A DNA stretch of 64,000 nucleotides from Allacma fusca (lineage: Eukaryota > Arthropoda > Collembola > Symphypleona > Sminthuridae). Each line of letters starts with the position of its first letter. Position 1 is the stretch's first letter. A model generated the notes under the pieces. The model was not told the origin of the DNA. It was given only the letters and a program-made list of their open reading frames with translations, and ran no database searches. The DNA lies in NCBI GenBank assembly GCA_947179485.1, contig OX359248.1, positions 48,060,847-48,124,846 of the forward strand. The letters run 5' to 3'. The position numbers and the translations under genes are program-made. Positions 51,321 to 64,000 of the stretch are shown piece by piece.

Positions 51321-51900
51321 AAACTAATAGCTAAAAAAGCTAAAACAGAAGTTGCTTTTGCGCCCTCAAAAGTTAAAAACAAGTTTTCTGTTTGGGTTTG
51401 TCAAAGGAATCAACATTCGGTTACTGAAAATGATGAAAACGCTTGAAACGACGAAAATCAACGCTACGACATGTGTATAGTTTATAGTCAACATAAAGTA
51501 GCCGAGTAGCAGCACCATGCGTTTGTTTCAGAATAAGGATTGATCTAACTTTATGCAATCCTTATATTCTATAATACGAAATTCCGCCGAAGTGTTCTCG
51601 ACAGTATTTCCATGTGAGAATGTCCGAATTTCCTGGAATTATTGCAATAATTGTGTAATCAATGGATAATAAATGCAGTGTATTGTGGGATTGCATAAAG
51701 TTAAGGTATAAAGCTGCTTCTCGGGTACTTTATATGCTGACTATAAACTATACACATATCGTAGCGTTGCTTTTCGTCATTTCAAGCGTTTTCATCATTT
51801 TCAGTAACAGAATATTGATTCCGTTGACAAACCCAAACAGAAAACTTGTTTTTAGCTTTCAAAAGAAACTTCTGTTTTAGCTTTTTTAGCTATTAGTTTT
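51321..51900. repeat. Long inverted repeat (arms about 220-240 bp)
   Basis: 51321-51565 is the imperfect reverse complement of 51683-51900, with roughly 120 bp between. Aligning landmarks: AACTAATAGCTAAAAAAGC at 51322 with GCTTTTTTAGCTATTAGTTT at 51881, and AAACGCTTGAAACGACGAAA at 51438 with its reverse near 51776. Transcription would give a long hairpin RNA. No coding potential. The outer border meets the 12-bp minisatellite directly. Confidence 0.85.
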
Positions 51901-52283
51901 TTAATTTAATTTTAATTTAATTTTGATTTAAAAATTGATTTAAAAATTGATTTAAAAATTGATTTAAAAATTGATTTAAAAATTGATTTAAAAATTGATT
52001 TCAAAATTGATTTAAAAATTGATTTAAAAATTGATGTAAAAATTGATTTAAAAATTGATGTAAAAATTGATTTAAAAATTGATTTAAAAATTGATGTAAA
52101 AATTGATTTAAAAATTGATTTAAAAATTGATTTAAAAATTGATTTAAAAATTGATTTAAAAATTGATTTAAAAATTGATTTAAAAATTGATTTAAAAATT
52201 GATTTAAAAATTGATTTAAAAATTGATTTAAAAATTGATTTAAAAATTGATTTAAAAATTGATTTAAAAATTGATTTGAAAAA
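51901..52283. repeat. 12-bp minisatellite (AAATTGATTTAA)n, about 30 units
   Basis: Regular 12-mers from about 51922 (TTGATTTAAAAA register) to 52283, preceded by degenerate TTTAATTTAA repeats. Variants with TTGATGTAAAAA recur. The minus-strand ORF of NQFL repeats is a by-product of the 12-base period. Confidence 0.95.
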
Positions 52284-53382
52284 ATGTTATAAGTTCTTAG
52301 GAAATTAAAATATCTCATATATATTTTTTAGTCATAATATTAGGCCCTGAAGAAGAGCACTGTTCGTGTTTGAAAGCTTGGCATAATAAAAGTGATTCTA
52401 AGCAATAACCATGTATTCCAATTATTACAATAATTGATTATAATATATTACAAATTTTTAATGACCTCACCGCTTGATTTACTTAAGCTCGACAACAAGG
52501 AATAGATAACTGTTTCAGGGTTATCAAACAATAGCACACATTTACTACTTCCCAGAATTATTCCATCATTTCAGCCTTTTGTCAGCCGGAATTCCCAACC
52601 TCTGAATATTAGCCTTAGAAGAACATACTTTTAACAACCCTTCAATTTGCTATATGCCAGCTGTCATTCTTCTCACTCTAAAAATTATAGCATATGCAGA
52701 TGTATAAAAATCAAATGAGTATATTTTGCTCATGTGGAGGGAATTCCACAAAAATATCACAAGTAATTACATACCTATTCTGACCCATCTTTACTCTTCA
52801 AAGCGCAACGTTATTTTAATTCCTAGTGGAGTGCCAGTCAGACTCATAACAAAATCAGATGTGATCAGAACTACTTCCTAATTCCATACGGGGCAAAGCA
52901 TTACTATCTGATGCAACAGCATGGGCTGGTAACTTTGCGTACTCTGTAAATACCCTAAAACGTTTATATAAATGCCAGTGTGCGTTATAACTGTTGGTCA
53001 TTAAAACGTTAATATAAACCGTTGCCCATTAAAATGTTTTTGGTTATAAACTCAAGAAAGTACGTAAATATAAATTTTTTTTTGTATTGTTTGTATTATC
53101 AATCTGACGATTGAGTTAATTTTCAGCGTATAATCGTTATCAGTATGTCTATTCTGAATTTTGAAAAGCATTTATAATGAAATTCAAATAATGCTTGTGC
53201 GACATCTAAAGGTTGGCGTCAAAGAGAATTTAATCTAAACAACAAATCCGACAATATATGGCACAGGCTTGACATCCCAGTTGCATGTGTTTAAATGTGG
53301 CCTCATTGAATTTTCTGAGGTCAATCTCAAGCACAATAGAGCTTTTCCTTTTTATCTAATGTACTCCCTCGCAAAAAATTAG
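52284..53382. other. Intergenic DNA between minisatellite and duplicated flank
   Basis: No supported gene or element. No obvious similarity to the equivalent position in front of copy A (13231-14514). Confidence 0.5.
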
Positions 53383-56300
53383 AATTGCCTGATGTCATTG
53401 GTTCGGCAGTTATCGTCAGTTCCGTCATCCGCAAAATTTCAACTTCGCTTCGCCCCTAATATTCGGGAAGATGACTAATAAAATTTTTTTTTACTTGAGA
53501 GTGAGAATGGCAGTTGATTTTGCAGACTCCACAATGTGTATCTACGCAATTTTATCAGTATAGATAGTATGATTATAACTCACTGCACGCTGAAAAACCT
53601 GTAAACAAAAGAATAACAAATAAAAAATATATACTCATTGAATCAGACATCAGACAAAAAATAGTAGTTTGTGCATAACGTGTATGTGTAAAACCTAATA
53701 TGCCATACACTATCAGGTGTCCCGTTCCAGTGTCCAAACGGCTAAAATGGCATGGCATTTACTTGTGTGTTTTACTGCATAAAACTGATTGTGAGTAATT
53801 ACTTATATTGCAAGTGATATAAGTTAGAGCCTTTCACCTTTATAGTTCTTGACGAATCCTTACAACTCGGCTATATAAGCCTCACTCAGTATGAAAAAGT
53901 AGTAAAAAAAGTAGGGCCACATATTGTATGTGAGGATCCCAATTGGGAGGGAAAAACGTTATTGTAACTTAAACTTATACCTTACAAGCAGTAAGCATAG
54001 TAAACGTGGATAGTCAAGGCCAAAGAACCACGTTGAGTATGTACAAACAGCCCAGGGCTGGCATATTGATAATTTTCGCAGATCATGTATGCAGAGACTC
54101 CAGGCAAACGGTTGATAATCCAACCTCCAAAAAGTGAGTGTTTAGAAGCATTTCATTTTACCAATCTTTCATGGCACTCATTAAAAAGTCTTAAAAATTA
54201 TTATACCTCGATCTATTCAATAAGATTGTACAGGGCTGGGACTGGTCCGATCCAAATATTTATTCTGGTCCAATTTAGTTCTAACAATCAGATTGAAAGA
54301 ATTTCCTGGAAGCAAAATAAATAAACTAACGGAAAATAGATATGCTTACAATCCAAATATTTTCTGCTCCAAGTGATCTGTTCCTTTTGATAGACTAGTC
54401 TATAAGCCCCAGACCTCAAAAATCCCTCAGCCACTGGTCTTCGGTCCAACTCTTTTGGAGTTCTTTTCTGTGCTTGGACAAGACCAGACCAACACTTGAA
54501 CTCGGCTGATATAGTATCAACCCATAAAGCATTAGTCTTTAAATGACATGCTTTTATACCATGAAAAATTAAAATAGTGGAAAATGAGTATGTGACAAAA
54601 TATTTAGTCCCTATAGAGAACATAATCGTACCTTATTAAGCCAAGTGAAAACATAATTCATTTAATTACCACAGGAATGTGTATTCAAAGTAATTTCTGG
54701 GTTATTTTTTGCGTAAGAGCTACTATCGTCTCATCAAATATTTCCTTTTTTGTGAATCCTATTTTCTGGTACATGTTTTGACTTTAGTTTAGTGCTGCGC
54801 TCGGGTCAAGTATTTACAAAGATCCGACCACGAACTTGACTTGACCCCGACCTCTCAAGTACGTATTTCAAGATTACCCGAACTTGACATTTTCAGTTCA
54901 AGTCATACTTGAATGAAACAAGTTCGGGTTTTCAGGTAATTCTCAGATTACTCGACCATGATTTTATACGCGCGTTTCGGCTCCAACTTCAATTTGACTT
55001 GACCATGACCCGAACTTGACCATGAACTTGAACTTTCAAGTACTTTCAAGTAATCCATTGGACATCAAAATGCTTAAATTTTATTGAATTTATATTTATA
55101 ATGAAAGTGAACCTGGGTTTCTACCACACTAGGTTTCACCCAGCATTTTGCGACCGCCTCTAAAAATAATAATTGTATTTTTGGTTCCTTTCAGTGAATG
55201 TAGAACGATGGTACACTGCAGATCTACTCTGATTTCGTGTAGCGGGTGGGTCTGGTGACTCAGTTGACATTTTCGGTGAACACAGAACTCCTTTTAGGTT
55301 TTGTTGCCGCATACTATTATAAACATGGGTGCTAACATTTCCACGGAGCCATATGAATGTTCAGCTTTCTTTTGTATTTGCGTACACGGAACAAATTAAC
55401 AAATGCCGCTTAAAGTGATGTATTAAATGCCGTTTTAAGTTTCATTTAGTACAGTGAATCGTAAGTGAATTGAAAACTCCCTCAGCCATGAAGAATTGCA
55501 CAAACAAAATTACTTGAACTTGTACACGAAAAACTCAAGTTCGTGGTCAAGTACTTCTTAATATTTACTTGAACATGATCAAGTACTATGGTACAAGTAA
55601 AATAATTATACTTGACCACGAACTTGACTTGAGGTAAGAAATCATGGTCAAGTCCATGAAATACCTGAACACGACCCGAACCGTTCATGGTTTTAAATTT
55701 ATTTACTTGACCACGACCCGAACGCGAACTTGACTTGAAATACTCGTGTACTACTTGTACTTGTGCGCAGCTCTGCTTTAGTTGTACAGTATGGAATGCA
55801 TAATGCATTAGGGTACAGTTTTTCATGTTAAAGTTCACCTGGGGATGCTATTTATTGTTAATTGTTTAGCTTTTGTTAATTATACCCATTAATTAATTTA
55901 TACACATCTATTAAGCAATAATAATTGAAAATTTATTTTATATTAGATATTTATTTAAATTGTTTTTTTTTCTTGATCGGCTTCATCTCGTGGGCTTAGA
56001 TTTTTAATCTGAAAAATTCAAACTTCCAATTAGTTGCTAAATGTCTGAGGTAAAGTGAGTTAATGCTGAACAAATATGTTGTCAATCAGAGTCACGGACC
56101 TGAGATCCCAAGGCAAATAAATATTAAGGCGATAAAAAATCGAGTCTCGTGCAGGCTACCTTTCTCATGGGAATTAAATTAGAATTACATACATAGAATA
56201 TTCAGTCATATTCTAGCCCACACTTCATGACTTCAGTTCAGATAAATGTAACTTTGTCACAAAGATTTAGCAAAAGGGTTTGGGGAGGCATTATATTCCC

Positions 56301-56566
56301 CTGGCCCATCACTTTGACTTTCAAGAGGCAAAACCTTTTATGACTCAACATTCAACCATTGAGTCGTAATTTGCAGTCAAAGTGCTAATAGTAAAAAAGT
56401 ATTGTAGGTTTGTTGTTACTCTTGTTTGTCATTCATTCGTTCACTGGACACACAGCAGTGGAGTCGTTCTGACTCTATAGAAGTAATAATTCAAGGCTGC
56501 GAAGCTTGTATGCAAAAATAGCCGGTGGCCGGTAGTGTCACAACGTTATTGTGAACTGGTTTAACA
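53383..56566. repeat. Upstream flank of ABCC copy B, paralogous to 14515-18409
   Basis: Aligns with the copy A flank apart from insertions on either side. It keeps the empty site of the copy A transposon (near 54325) and carries its own insertion at 54790-55775. It contains the exon-like segments described for copy A (53915-53965 and 54081-54135), with several substitutions. Confidence 0.85.
54790..55775. mobile_element. hAT-like element with ACTTGAC subterminal arrays
   Basis: Flanked by the 8-bp target duplication CTTTAGTT (54782-54789 and 55776-55783). Copy A has one uninterrupted CTTTAGTTGTACAG at the same place (about 17623). Termini: TAGTGCTGCGC on the left and CAGAGCTGCGC (reverse complement) on the right. 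Both subterminal zones are packed with ACTTGAC / GTCAAGT and CCCGAAC motifs. No transposase frame. The minus-strand ORF 55482-55838 crosses the boundary. Confidence 0.9.
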
Positions 56567-63910
<7,344 letters not shown>

Positions 63911-64000
63911 GTAGCATGGAAAAGTCATCTTCATATTACTGGAGTACCCTAACCCCTAACATCTATTTTTGTTTACCCCGATTTTCGATTGAAACAATCA

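Noticed and set aside
52001-52318. Minus-strand ORF of NQFL repeats
   Set aside because: Translation of the 12-bp minisatellite, same reasoning as for the large satellite.

Overview
The window is nuclear DNA of a small animal, most likely an arthropod. Genes are split by short AT-rich GT-AG introns, and the repeats are BEL/Pao and Ty3/Gypsy LTR retrotransposons plus many hAT-like DNA transposon remnants. I cannot name the species. A stray cDNA/low-input amplification adapter inside the first repeat points to a genome made from very little DNA, so from a tiny animal. Springtails or similar are a guess, not a result.

Layout. 1-13230 is one AT-rich satellite with a 12-bp unit (AAATTAACTACA), about 1,100 units, broken at 7627-7652 by the adapter. 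13231-14496 is unique sequence and a small hAT-like element. 14515-31883 is the first copy of a tandem duplication: a flank (with a 1.3-kb DNA transposon inserted) and a complete 24-exon ABC transporter gene of the MRP1/ABCC type (18410-31883, 1,514 aa, all phases consistent). Its introns 2, 4 and 11 are swollen by transposon insertions. 33283-50456 is a Ty3/Gypsy-type element (557-bp LTRs, 4-bp target duplication ATAC) whose gag-pol is broken many times. Nested in its 3' part is a BEL/Pao element (41763-48682, 846-bp LTRs, 5-bp target duplication GTAAC) with one uninterrupted 1,698-codon polyprotein. Between the BEL insertion and the Gypsy 3' LTR lies a possible spliced antisense membrane-protein gene. 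51321-52283 holds a long inverted repeat followed directly by a second 12-bp minisatellite. 53383 to the window end is the second copy of the tandem duplication: the flank (with a different hAT-like insertion) and a second ABCC gene, intact through exon 21 and cut by the window end.

Function. The only host genes I can assign are the two ABCC paralogues, predicted plasma-membrane exporters of glutathione or other anionic conjugates. Both look functional and have the same exon structure, including a GC-AG intron. The rest of the window is mobile or satellite DNA. Comparing the two copies gives empty sites that prove several insertions. The main points to check are the adapter (an assembly error), the Gypsy copy with many disabling lesions but nearly identical LTRs, the antisense spliced frame, and the set of hAT-like elements that each carry their own subterminal motif array.
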